Below, piece by piece: positions 8,442 through 17,787 of a stretch of DNA of 64,000 bases. Position 1 is the first letter of the stretch. Each line of letters opens with the position of its first letter. The translations under genes and the position numbers were made by a program. Origin of the DNA: [Flexibacter] sp. ATCC 35103 (lineage in GTDB: Bacteria; Bacteroidota; Bacteroidia; Flavobacteriales; Flavobacteriaceae); contig NZ_MTQF01000004.1 in the NCBI RefSeq assembly GCF_001975985.1, forward strand, positions 559,621 through 623,620, read 5' to 3'. A model generated the notes under the pieces. The model had not been told where the DNA came from. It saw only the letters and a list, made by a program, of their open reading frames with translations, and searched no databases.

Positions 8442-8486
8442 TGTAACATTAGTCACCTATTTTAATCAAAAAGTAGGTTACCTTTG
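8442..8486 (+). promoter_or_regulatory. Crp-like site and -7 box of the MBL-rhodanese gene
   Basis: TGTAACATTAGTCACC (8442-8457) fits TGTnA-N6-TnAC. It is followed after exactly 21 nt by TACCTTTG (8479-8486), a perfect -7 box. Read in reverse, the TauE site shares GTAACATT-nn-TCAC with this one. The site centre lies near -42 relative to the predicted transcript start, as for class II Crp activation. ATG 8514 follows 27 nt after the box. Confidence 0.7.
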
Positions 8487-8513
8487 TATTCCCATATTTT
8501 TAGAATACTTATC

Positions 8514-9932
8514 ATGAAAATAGAACAAATTTACACCGGATGCCTTGCGCAAGGTGCTTATTATATTACTTCAAATGGTGAAGCGGCAATTATTGATCCG
8601 CTTCGTGAAATCCAGCCTTATCTCGATCGTTTAGAGCGCGATGCCGTAAAACTGAAATACATTTTTGAAACACATTTTCACGCTGATTTTGTTTCCGGAC
8701 ATATCGATTTAAGCAAAGAAACTCAGGCGCCAATTGTTTACGGACCTAATGCAGCTTGCGAATTTGATTGCATTTCTGCCAAAGACGGACAAGAATTCAA
8801 AATTGGTAATATCACAATTAAAGCGTTACATACTCCGGGTCACACCATGGAAAGTACAACGTATTTACTGGTTGACGAAAACGGAAAAGATCACGCTATT
8901 TTCTCTGGAGATACCTTATTTATTGGCGATGTTGGTCGTCCGGACTTAGCTCAAAAAGCAGCCGGAATGACGCAAGATCAATTGGCGGGAATTCTATATC
9001 ATTCATTAAGAGATAAAATCATGACTCTGGCTGATGACGTTATCGTTTATCCTGCGCATGGTGCAGGAAGCGCTTGCGGAAAAAACATGAGTAAAGAAAC
9101 GGTTTCGACAATTGGCAATCAAAAAGCAACCAATTATGCTTTACGCGCCAATATGACCGAAGCTGAATTTATCACTGAAGTGACCGACGGATTATTGCCT
9201 CCGCCAGCTTATTTCAGTATGAATGTAGCCATGAATAAAGGCGGTTACGAAAGCTTTGAATCGGTTTTGAATAACGGAATGAAAGCAATAGATGTAAAAG
9301 AATTTGAGGCTGTTGCCGAAGAAACCGGAGCGTTGATTTTAGACACCAGAAAAAGTGCCGATTTTTATAAAGGATTTATTCCGCAATCTATAAATATTGG
9401 AATCAACGGTGATTTTGCACCGTGGGTTGGAACTTTGATTGCAGATGTGAAACAGCCTATCATATTAGTTACCGAAACTGGTCTTGAAGAAGAAACTGTA
9501 ACGCGTTTAAGCCGTGTAGGTTTCGATTCGATTATTGGGCATCTTGAAGGAGGTTTTGAAGCTTGGCAAAAAGCAGGTTTTGAAGTGGATACTGTGAACA
9601 GAATCTCGGCTGAACAATTTGCAAATCAATTCAAAATTGAAGAGGACAAAATAATCGATGTTCGTAAAGAAACCGAATATGAAGCTGAACATATCGAAGA
9701 TGCTTACAGCAAACCTCTTGCTTACATTAATGACTGGGTAAAAGATATTAACCCAAACGAGCATTTTTACCTGCATTGCGCCGGAGGATATCGCAGTATG
9801 ATCGCCGCTTCGATTTTACAAGCTCGCGGTTTTAGAAATTTTACCGAAATTGACGGTGGTTTTGGAGGAATCGCAAAAACGAATATCCCAAAATCAGATT
9901 TCGTTTGTCAAAGTAAGATTCTGAAAGCATAA
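8514..9932 (+). CDS. MBL-fold hydrolase fused to two rhodanese domains
   Basis: A 472-residue cytosolic protein. Residues ~1-240 form a metallo-beta-lactamase domain of the persulfide-dioxygenase/Blh type: ETHFHADFVSGH, HTPGHTMEST, FSGDTLFIGDVGRPDL and YPAHGAGSACGKNM supply the metal ligands. A first rhodanese domain (~280-360, ILDTRKSADFYKGFIPQS) has TETGLEEE where the catalytic Cys loop should be and is probably inactive. The second (~375-465) ends in the active loop CAGGYRS. I chose ATG 8514 because a longer TTG-started frame begins inside the -7 box. The likely role is oxidising or transferring sulfane sulfur, in an operon with two YeeE/YedE transporters. Confidence 0.9.
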   Translation: MKIEQIYTGCLAQGAYYITSNGEAAIIDPLREIQPYLDRLERDAVKLKYIFETHFHADFVSGHIDLSKETQAPIVYGPNAACEFDCISAKDGQEFKIGNITIKALHTPGHTMESTTYLLVDENGKDHAIFSGDTLFIGDVGRPDLAQKAAGMTQDQLAGILYHSLRDKIMTLADDVIVYPAHGAGSACGKNMSKETVSTIGNQKATNYALRANMTEAEFITEVTDGLLPPPAYFSMNVAMNKGGYESFESVLNNGMKAIDVKEFEAVAEETGALILDTRKSADFYKGFIPQSINIGINGDFAPWVGTLIADVKQPIILVTETGLEEETVTRLSRVGFDSIIGHLEGGFEAWQKAGFEVDTVNRISAEQFANQFKIEEDKIIDVRKETEYEAEHIEDAYSKPLAYINDWVKDINPNEHFYLHCAGGYRSMIAASILQARGFRNFTEIDGGFGGIAKTNIPKSDFVCQSKILKA

Positions 9933-9950
9933 ACATTAAACATAAATTTT

Positions 9951-10077
9951 CACCATATAAGTGATATAAGTTCATTTTAGTTTGGGATCATTTTAAGTCT
10001 ACATCTTATATTTTAACTTTTCAAAGTAATGTAAGAAGCTCCAACTTATAATTTCTTATATCACTTATATAGTAAAA
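9951..10077. repeat. ATATAAG-type hairpin element, copy F
   Basis: CACCATATAAGTGATATAAG opens the element and TTTCTTATATCACTTATAT closes it about 100 nt later. The left inner edge TTCATTTTAG matches the other copies, but the interior is longer and unrelated. It lies between the MBL-rhodanese gene and the first YeeE gene of the same presumed operon, so it is probably transcribed as an intercistronic hairpin. Confidence 0.72.
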
Positions 10078-10105
10078 AATAAAAATCTAATTTTTAAAGT
10101 AAAAC

Positions 10106-10675
10106 ATGAGTCTAATCGAAATCATCAAAGAACCTTGGCCTTGGTATGTTGCAGGTCCGTTAATTGGATTAACAGTTCCTATTTTATTAATTATCGGAAA
10201 CAAATCTTTCGGGATTAGTTCTTCGCTTCGTCATATTTGCGCGGCTTGTATTCCGGCGAATATTTCGTTTTTTAAATACGATTGGAAAAAAGAAAGCTGG
10301 AATTTATTCTTCGTTTTCGGGATTTTCCTTGGCGGAATTATTGCAGCTTACTTTCTTGCAAATCCAAATCCGGTTGAAATTACGCCGCAGCTTTCAGAAC
10401 AATTAGCGACTTACGGAATCACGGATCATTCGGGATTATTGCCAAAAGAGCTTTTTTCGTGGGAAAGCTTATTCACCCTTCGTGGCTTTATCATGATTGT
10501 TGTTGGAGGATTTTTAGTAGGTTTTGGAACGCGTTATGCCGGCGGATGCACGAGCGGTCATGCCATTATGGGAATTTCAAATTTACAATGGCCTTCATTA
10601 GTAGCTACAATCTGTTTTATGATTGGCGGTTTTATCATGGCAAATTTGATTTTACCTTATATTCTTTCACTTTAA
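10106..10675 (+). CDS. YeeE/YedE family sulfur-compound transporter, first subunit
   Basis: A 189-residue membrane protein with four or five hydrophobic segments. The motif [24 protein letters not shown] near residue 150 is the hallmark of the YeeE/YedE family, with its conserved cysteine; family members move thiosulfate or other sulfur-containing ions. A second conserved patch, [20 protein letters not shown], also holds cysteines. It is followed after 10 nt by a second half-size YeeE protein, the common two-gene (PmpA/PmpB-like) arrangement beside MBL-rhodanese genes. Transport direction and substrate are not evident. Confidence 0.87.
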   Translation: MSLIEIIKEPWPWYVAGPLIGLTVPILLIIGNKSFGISSSLRHICAACIPANISFFKYDWKKESWNLFFVFGIFLGGIIAAYFLANPNPVEITPQLSEQLATYGITDHSGLLPKELFSWESLFTLRGFIMIVVGGFLVGFGTRYAGGCTSGHAIMGISNLQWPSLVATICFMIGGFIMANLILPYILSL

Positions 10676-10685
10676 AATTTCAAAA

Positions 10686-11165
10686 ATGAATAATTTAGAA
10701 AATAAAAATACAGACACTGAAGGAATCAACGGAAGTCAAATTAAAGATTCAGGTTTCTCAAACTTAAAATATCTTGTAGTTGGAATCTTTTTCGGGATTG
10801 TATTTGTAAAAGCCGAAATTGTAAGTTGGTTTCGTATTCAGGAAATGTTTCAATTACAATCTTTCTTTATGTATGGCGTAATTGGTAGTGCAGTTGTGGT
10901 TGGAGTTATATCGGTTCAAATAATTAAAAAATTCAACATTAAAACCATTCAAGGCGAAAAAATTGAAATTCAGCCTAAAGTATTCAGCAAAGGGCAAATA
11001 TATGGCGGATTATTATTCGGTTTCGGCTGGGCAATCACCGGAGCTTGTCCTGGACCGCTTTTTGCTCAAATTGGCACTGGAGTTACTGTAATTGTGGTTA
11101 CTTTAATAAGTGCTATTTTAGGAACTTGGTTTTACGGTTTAATTAAAGACAAACTACCTCATTAA
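10686..11165 (+). CDS. YeeE/YedE (DUF6691-type) transporter, second subunit
   Basis: A 159-residue protein with a hydrophilic N-terminal tail of ~27 residues and four hydrophobic segments. GGLLFGFGWAITGACPGPLFAQIGTG near residue 115 is the second YeeE-type Cys motif. Half-size proteins of this type are found paired with a GGCTSGH-type partner, as here, and together should form the full pore. It is translated 10 nt after its partner. Confidence 0.85.
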   Translation: MNNLENKNTDTEGINGSQIKDSGFSNLKYLVVGIFFGIVFVKAEIVSWFRIQEMFQLQSFFMYGVIGSAVVVGVISVQIIKKFNIKTIQGEKIEIQPKVFSKGQIYGGLLFGFGWAITGACPGPLFAQIGTGVTVIVVTLISAILGTWFYGLIKDKLPH

Positions 11166-11182
11166 GATTTAAAATATAAAAA

Positions 11183-11704
11183 ATGAGCAACACAACAGAA
11201 CAACTACTATTAAGAAAAGCAACCATTACAGACTTGCCAGCTATCTGGACCATCATACAAGATGCCATCGAACAAAGACGTCAGGAAGGAAGTTCGCAAT
11301 GGCAAGACGGTTATCCTAACGAACTTAGCATTACCAATGATATAAATAACGGTTACGGATATGTACTTACAGAAAACGAAACAATTTTATCTTATTCTGC
11401 TATTATATTCGACAAAGAACCAGCTTACGAAGACATAGAAGGCGAATGGCTAACCAACGGAGATTATGGCGTTGTACATCGTGTAGCGGTATCAAAATTG
11501 GCAAAAGGAAAAGGTATCGCAACCAAATTCTTTAAAAACATCGAAGGTCTATGCCTCGAAAAAAATATACATAGCATAAAAGTAGACACGAACTTTGATA
11601 ATGTACCGATGCTCAAAATTCTGGACAAATTAGGTTATACCTATTGTGGCGAAGTATATTTTAGAGGATCAGCAAGAAAAGCATTCGAAAAAAAGTTAAT
11701 CTAA
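11183..11704 (+). CDS. GNAT family N-acetyltransferase
   Basis: A 173-residue protein starting 17 nt after the YeeE pair, in the same operon. LLRKATITDLPAIWTIIQDAI opens the GNAT fold, and GVVHRVAVSKLAKGKGIATKFFKNIEGLCLEK contains the acetyl-CoA pyrophosphate-binding R/K-GKGIA motif. The C-terminal FDNVPMLKILDKLGYTYCGEVYF is the usual beta-6/beta-7 region. A strong terminator follows, so it closes the operon. The acceptor substrate is unknown and a link to sulfur metabolism is not implied by the fold. Confidence 0.88.
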   Translation: MSNTTEQLLLRKATITDLPAIWTIIQDAIEQRRQEGSSQWQDGYPNELSITNDINNGYGYVLTENETILSYSAIIFDKEPAYEDIEGEWLTNGDYGVVHRVAVSKLAKGKGIATKFFKNIEGLCLEKNIHSIKVDTNFDNVPMLKILDKLGYTYCGEVYFRGSARKAFEKKLI

Positions 11705-11731
11705 AAAGTATATAATTTCAGGATTATAAAG

Positions 11732-11773
11732 CAAACCCGACAGGATTTAAAAATCTGTCGGGTTTGTTTTTTT
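11732..11773 (+). terminator. Rho-independent terminator after the sulfur operon
   Basis: A 12-bp perfect stem (CAAACCCGACAG with CTGTCGGGTTTG) encloses an 11-nt loop and is followed by a run of seven T. Confidence 0.9.
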
Positions 11774-11887
11774 AACTTCGGGCTGTCGCACTGATTTGAC
11801 AGATAGCCACTATCTTTCATACAAGCAAACTAAATGCAAATTTAAAAGAAAATACAGTTTCGTTTTTTCCTAATCTTTATAAAAATA

Positions 11888-12658
11888 CTATTTTGATGCA
11901 ATAATAACCTCTACGCCTATTTCTTCTAGTTTCGTTTTGGTTTCGTTATCGATTCCGTCATCAGTAATCAAAACATCAATCTTATCTAAATTGCATATTT
12001 TACCAAAGCCTCTGACATTCATTTTTGTAGAATCTACCAGTACAATAACCTTTTCTGCAACTGAAATCATGACTTGATTAAGATGCGCTTCTAAAGCATT
12101 CGAGGTACTTAAACCAAAATCTAAATGAAGTCCATCTGCTCCTAAAAACAATTTATTACAGGAAAACTGATTCAATATTGCTTCAGAAATTGGTCCAATA
12201 ACCGAATTTGAACTTTTCCTGACATCCCCTCCCAACTGTATTGTATCTACATTTGTCTCATTACTCAGTTCTAACGAAACCTTTAAAGAAGGTGTCAACA
12301 CTGTTAATTTTTGGAATCCGGAAATAATTTGCGCCAGGTATTGAATATTAGATCCTGAACCTAATATGATGTAATCAAAATTATTAATATACTTTAAAGC
12401 TTCTTTCGCAATCTGCTTTTTTTGCTCTACCTGCAATCCTTCTTTATCACTTAAATCCCTTTCGAAAGCATAAATAGGCTGTTTACTTGCACCACCATGT
12501 GTACGGTGTAACAAGTTTTCATTTTCTAAAAAGTTCAAATCCTTTCTTATTGTTACGGTTGAAACATTAAGAATTTCGCACAAATCAGCCACATTTACAT
12601 GTCCGTTTTTATCCAGTTCTTTAAGTATTTCTTCTTGTCTTTTGTTTATAATAACCAT
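11888..12658 (-). CDS. DeoR-family regulator, likely of the glycerol operon
   Basis: A 256-residue repressor-type protein. Residues ~5-55 are the DeoR winged helix (KRQEEILKELDKNGHVNVADLCEILNVSTVTIRKDLNFLE, ending in the family LHRTHGGA signature). Residues ~75-230 form the sugar-phosphate-sensing DeoRC domain (DYIILGSGSNIQYLAQ, LFLGADGLHLDFGLST). It is divergent from glpD across 155 nt containing a tandem repeat that overlaps the glpD promoter. By analogy with E. coli GlpR the effector would be glycerol-3-phosphate, which is inference. Confidence 0.87.
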   Translation of the reverse strand: MVIINKRQEEILKELDKNGHVNVADLCEILNVSTVTIRKDLNFLENENLLHRTHGGASKQPIYAFERDLSDKEGLQVEQKKQIAKEALKYINNFDYIILGSGSNIQYLAQIISGFQKLTVLTPSLKVSLELSNETNVDTIQLGGDVRKSSNSVIGPISEAILNQFSCNKLFLGADGLHLDFGLSTSNALEAHLNQVMISVAEKVIVLVDSTKMNVRGFGKICNLDKIDVLITDDGIDNETKTKLEEIGVEVIIASK

Positions 12659-12740
12659 AATAGCCCGATAATATTAAGATTTTTGAAGGTATAAATGTAC
12701 GATAAAAAAATAATTCAAAAAAAACCTTATTTTATTACTT

Positions 12741-12767
12741 TAGTTTCGTTTAGTTTCGTTAATTTTG
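12741..12767 (+). promoter_or_regulatory. glpD promoter with tandem putative operator
   Basis: TAGTTTCGTT occurs twice in tandem at 12741-12760, and the second copy runs into a perfect -7 box TAATTTTG (12760-12767). Direct repeats covering the core promoter are a plausible binding site for the divergent DeoR-family protein acting as repressor. ATG of glpD is 46 nt downstream. Confidence 0.6.
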
Positions 12768-12813
12768 TTTTAAAGAAATAAAAAACAACAAAAGAAACAA
12801 AAACAAACACTAT

Positions 12814-14391
12814 ATGAAACGTTCAGAACAGTTATCGAAACTAAAAAACACTGAAAAGTGGGATGTAATTGTAATAGGTGGTGGAGCAAGCGGTCTTGGA
12901 ACTGCTCTTGATGCAGCAAGCAGAGGTTACAAAACCATTTTAGTAGAAGCGATAGATTTCGCAAAAGGTACTTCAAGCAGAAGTACAAAATTAGTTCATG
13001 GCGGCGTACGTTACTTAGAACAAGGAGATGTACACTTAGTAAAAGAAGCTCTTAAAGAAAGAGGTTTAATGGCGCAAAATGCCGGACACTTAGTTAAAAA
13101 CCAATCTTTTGTAATTCCTAATTACAATTGGTGGGGCGGTTATTTTTACACCATTGGTTTAACCATTTATGATTTACTGGCCGGACGTTTGAGTTTAGGC
13201 CGTTCAAAATATATTTCGAAAAGAAAAACAATCGAAATGCTTCCTAATGTAGAAGAAAAAGGTTTAACAAGCGGTGTTATTTATCACGACGGACAATTTG
13301 ATGATTCACGTCTTGCTATAAATATTGCTCAAACCGCTGCCGAACAAGGTGCCTGTATTTTAAATTACTGCAAAGTGGTAAACTTATTAAAAGACGACAA
13401 CAATCAAGTTATTGGTGTTCAGGTATTAGATCAGGAAACAGGAGATAAATATGACTTAAAAGGATCTGCCATTATTAATGCAACAGGAGTTTTCACCAAT
13501 GCAATAATGAAACTAAACGATACTGTTTATAAAAAATACATTGTTCCAAGTCAGGGAATTCACCTGGTTTTTGATAAATCGTTTTTACCTGGCGACCATG
13601 CTTTAATGATTCCTAAAACAAGTGACGGAAGAGTTTTATTTGCTGTGCCGTGGCATAATCGAATTGTAGTAGGAACAACAGATACGTTAATTAAAAAACA
13701 AAGCTTGGAACCTATTGCTTTAGAAAGTGAAATTGAATTCGTACTCGAAACAGCACAACGCTTTTTAGCAAAAAAACCAACCAGAGCCGATGTTTTATCT
13801 GTTTATGCAGGTTTACGTCCTTTGGCAGCACCAAAAGAAGAAGGAAAAAGCACCAAAGAAGTTTCAAGAAGTCATAAAATCATCGTTTCTGAAACTGGTT
13901 TAATCACCATTACAGGGGGAAAATGGACTACTTACAGAAAAATTGCCGAAGACATCATAGACAAAGCAATTAAAACACGTAAAATACCTGCAAAAGGATG
14001 TAATACAGAACATCTTCCTATTCATGGAAATCAGCCTACTACAACTTTAGACAGAGAAAACCATTTATATATTTATGGTTCAGATATTCCTAAAATACGC
14101 CAATTGCAAGAGAATGAACCAGAATTAAAAGAAAAAATACATCCTGATCATGAGTTTACAATGGCAGAAGCTGCCTGGGCAATTCGATACGAAATGGCGA
14201 GAACTGTAGATGATATCTTAGCAAGACGTGTTCGTTTATTATTCTTAGACGCCAGAGCTGCAGTTCAGTCTTCTGAAAAAATAGCACGATTACTGGCCAA
14301 AGAACTAGGACATGATGAAGCCTGGATAACTCAGGAGATTGCAAACTTCAAAGATATTTCAAAAGGATTTTTTCTGTCAGAATTTCGATAG
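12814..14391 (+). CDS. glpD: Glycerol-3-phosphate dehydrogenase (FAD, quinone-linked)
   Basis: A 525-residue flavoenzyme that oxidises glycerol-3-phosphate to dihydroxyacetone phosphate at the inner membrane and passes electrons to quinone. The N-terminal DVIVIGGGASGLGTALDAASRGYKTILVEA is the FAD-binding Rossmann motif, followed by the family signature TSSRSTKLVHGGVRYLEQ. A C-terminal DAO_C-type helical domain (EAAWAIRYEMARTVDDILARRVRLLFLDA) completes it. It is first of a four-gene operon with glpK, glpF and an outer-membrane protein. Length and motifs are normal. Confidence 0.96.
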   Translation: MKRSEQLSKLKNTEKWDVIVIGGGASGLGTALDAASRGYKTILVEAIDFAKGTSSRSTKLVHGGVRYLEQGDVHLVKEALKERGLMAQNAGHLVKNQSFVIPNYNWWGGYFYTIGLTIYDLLAGRLSLGRSKYISKRKTIEMLPNVEEKGLTSGVIYHDGQFDDSRLAINIAQTAAEQGACILNYCKVVNLLKDDNNQVIGVQVLDQETGDKYDLKGSAIINATGVFTNAIMKLNDTVYKKYIVPSQGIHLVFDKSFLPGDHALMIPKTSDGRVLFAVPWHNRIVVGTTDTLIKKQSLEPIALESEIEFVLETAQRFLAKKPTRADVLSVYAGLRPLAAPKEEGKSTKEVSRSHKIIVSETGLITITGGKWTTYRKIAEDIIDKAIKTRKIPAKGCNTEHLPIHGNQPTTTLDRENHLYIYGSDIPKIRQLQENEPELKEKIHPDHEFTMAEAAWAIRYEMARTVDDILARRVRLLFLDARAAVQSSEKIARLLAKELGHDEAWITQEIANFKDISKGFFLSEFR

Positions 14392-14438
14392 AAAATCTGA
14401 ATTCAATAGAACTTTATTAACTTAATTATATATTATAA

Positions 14439-15938
<1,500 letters not shown>

Positions 15939-15953
15939 CTAAAAACTAACGAT

Positions 15954-16685
15954 ATGACCCCTTTTATAGCAGAAATTTTAGGTACAATGGTAATGATATT
16001 ATTAGGAAATGGCGTTGTTGCAAACGTCAATCTTAAAGGTACGATTGGTAATAACTCAGGTTGGATTGTCGTTACCACCGCATGGGCATTTGCCGTGTTT
16101 GTAGGCGTAACTATTGCGGGCCCCGTTAGCGGTGCACATTTGAATCCTGTAGTTACTCTTGGTTTAGCACTTATAGGAAAATTTAGCTGGAGTTTAGTTC
16201 CTACCTATATATTAGGTGAAATGATTGGAGCAATGTTGGGCGCATTTTTAGTATGGTTATCGCATAAAGACCATTTTGCTGCAACAGAAGATGAAGGCGC
16301 AAAACTTGCTTGTTTCTCTACAGGACCAGCCATCAAGAATAATTTTTCTAATTTGATAAGTGAAGCAATTGCAACTTTTGTTTTGATATTTTCTATTTTC
16401 TATATCGCCGGACCAAGTTTACAAATTGCAGCTGATACTAATGCAACAATTGGTTTAGGAACCATAGGCGCACTGCCTGTTGCAATAGTGGTATGGGCCA
16501 TTGGCCTTTCGTTAGGAGGTACGACCGGATATGCTATAAATCCCGCAAGAGATTTAGGACCAAGAATTATGCATGCTATTTTACCAATAAAAGGAAGCAG
16601 CAACTGGGGATACGCCTGGATCCCGATTGTAGGCCCTATAATTGGAGCTTCATTAGCCGCTGCATTGTACCTAACTCTTAATTAA
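15954..16685 (+). CDS. glpF: Aquaglyceroporin (MIP family)
   Basis: A 243-residue six-helix channel protein for passive glycerol entry through the inner membrane. The second half-helix motif is canonical (GYAINPARDLGPR, with the Asp and Arg typical of glycerol facilitators). The first motif reads AHLNPVVTL, so the usual NPA is NPV. GAHLNP and the six hydrophobic segments fit the family otherwise. Its place after glpK supports glycerol as substrate. The NPA to NPV change is the only oddity. Confidence 0.92.
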   Translation: MTPFIAEILGTMVMILLGNGVVANVNLKGTIGNNSGWIVVTTAWAFAVFVGVTIAGPVSGAHLNPVVTLGLALIGKFSWSLVPTYILGEMIGAMLGAFLVWLSHKDHFAATEDEGAKLACFSTGPAIKNNFSNLISEAIATFVLIFSIFYIAGPSLQIAADTNATIGLGTIGALPVAIVVWAIGLSLGGTTGYAINPARDLGPRIMHAILPIKGSSNWGYAWIPIVGPIIGASLAAALYLTLN

Positions 16686-16714
16686 TAACATCTTCTTTTA
16701 ATCCATAAATTTTT

Positions 16715-17482
16715 ATGAAAAATCTTTTTCTTTCTATGATAATCTTCATAGGACTAGCTGGCTATGCTCAGGAAACAACGCCGGAAATTGCGGCTAGTAA
16801 AGAACCAAGCCGATTAAATTTTAATGTTACACTTGCAACCAGTCACCTTTGGAGAGGATTAATCATTAGCCCAAGCATGACAGCTATGGGAGATATTCAT
16901 TATACTTTCGATAAAAAACGAAATTTTTCGGTTGGTGTTTGGGGCGGTAACAGTTTTGATGGTAAATATACTGAGGTAGATTATTACATTCAGTACAAAC
17001 ATAAAGGACTTACAATTGGTCTGTGGGATTTATTCAACACTACAAATGTGGAACATCCGGAAGTTTTTAATTATGATAAAAACACTACAACTCACCTTAT
17101 TGATTTAAGAACTTCGTATCGCTTTTCTCAGGAATTCCCGTTGCGAATAGAAGCTGACATCATTCTTTATGGCAATGATAAAGAACTAAAATCTGATCTT
17201 GATTATAAAAACAGATATTCAACTTACGTAGAATTAGGATATCCGATCATAAAAAACGACGAAATAACATTAGATGCTTATGTAGGAGCAGGATTTTCGC
17301 TTGACGGAAAAACAAATCTATATATAAAGGATCCGGATAATAATTTTGGCATCGTAAATACAGGACTTAAAGCCTCTAAGGATATTTCGATATTCCAATA
17401 TAAACTTCCGGTTTTTGCTGGTATTATGTGGAATCCGGCTGAAAAATACACTCGTATGCAACTTGGAGTTTCATTATTTTAA
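16715..17482 (+). CDS. Predicted outer-membrane beta-barrel protein of the glycerol operon
   Basis: A 255-residue protein with a cleavable signal peptide (MKNLFLSMIIFIGLAGYAQE). The mature part is made of alternating amphipathic strands rich in aromatic residues (VDYYIQYKHKGLTIGLWDLFNTTN, YSTYVELGYPIIKNDEITLDAYVGAGFSL) and ends in phenylalanine (MQLGVSLF), as outer-membrane barrels often do. It starts 29 nt after glpF and precedes the operon terminator. I do not recognise a named family with certainty; a TorF-like putative porin is the nearest guess. A role in glycerol passage across the outer membrane is inferred from context only. Confidence 0.7.
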   Translation: MKNLFLSMIIFIGLAGYAQETTPEIAASKEPSRLNFNVTLATSHLWRGLIISPSMTAMGDIHYTFDKKRNFSVGVWGGNSFDGKYTEVDYYIQYKHKGLTIGLWDLFNTTNVEHPEVFNYDKNTTTHLIDLRTSYRFSQEFPLRIEADIILYGNDKELKSDLDYKNRYSTYVELGYPIIKNDEITLDAYVGAGFSLDGKTNLYIKDPDNNFGIVNTGLKASKDISIFQYKLPVFAGIMWNPAEKYTRMQLGVSLF

Positions 17483-17506
17483 ACCGAAACAGAATTATTT
17501 TTTCAC

Positions 17507-17549
17507 TAAACCCGGCAGTTCTTAAAAACTTGTCGGGTTTATTTTTTTG
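17507..17549 (+). terminator. Terminator of the glp operon
   Basis: TAAACCCGGCAGTT and AACTTGTCGGGTTTA form a stem with one mismatch, followed by seven T. The rest of the spacer to 17720 is AT-rich with nothing recognisable. Confidence 0.88.
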
Positions 17550-17728
17550 TTTTATATCAATCTGCTACAAAAGAAAAACTCAAAAAATACTGTATTTTAA
17601 ACTATCGTTAAATATCAATTAATCAATAATTTAAATTAAAAAATATAGTATTTTTATTGCAGTTTTTAAAGCAACCAAATTACCTGCAATTTTACGTTAT
17701 TTCAATTAACAAAAAATTAACATGACAT

Positions 17729-17770
17729 TTGTATATACAACTATTAAAAGATATACATTTGTATATACAA
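17729..17770 (+). promoter_or_regulatory. Twin palindromic operators over the marR-type promoter
   Basis: The perfect 12-bp palindrome TTGTATATACAA occurs at 17729-17740 and again at 17759-17770, exactly 30 nt apart (about three helical turns). The second copy overlaps a perfect -7 box TACATTTG (17754-17761). This is the pattern expected for autorepression by the MarR protein encoded just downstream. Confidence 0.75.
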
Positions 17771-17787
17771 ATTATACACTTACGACT

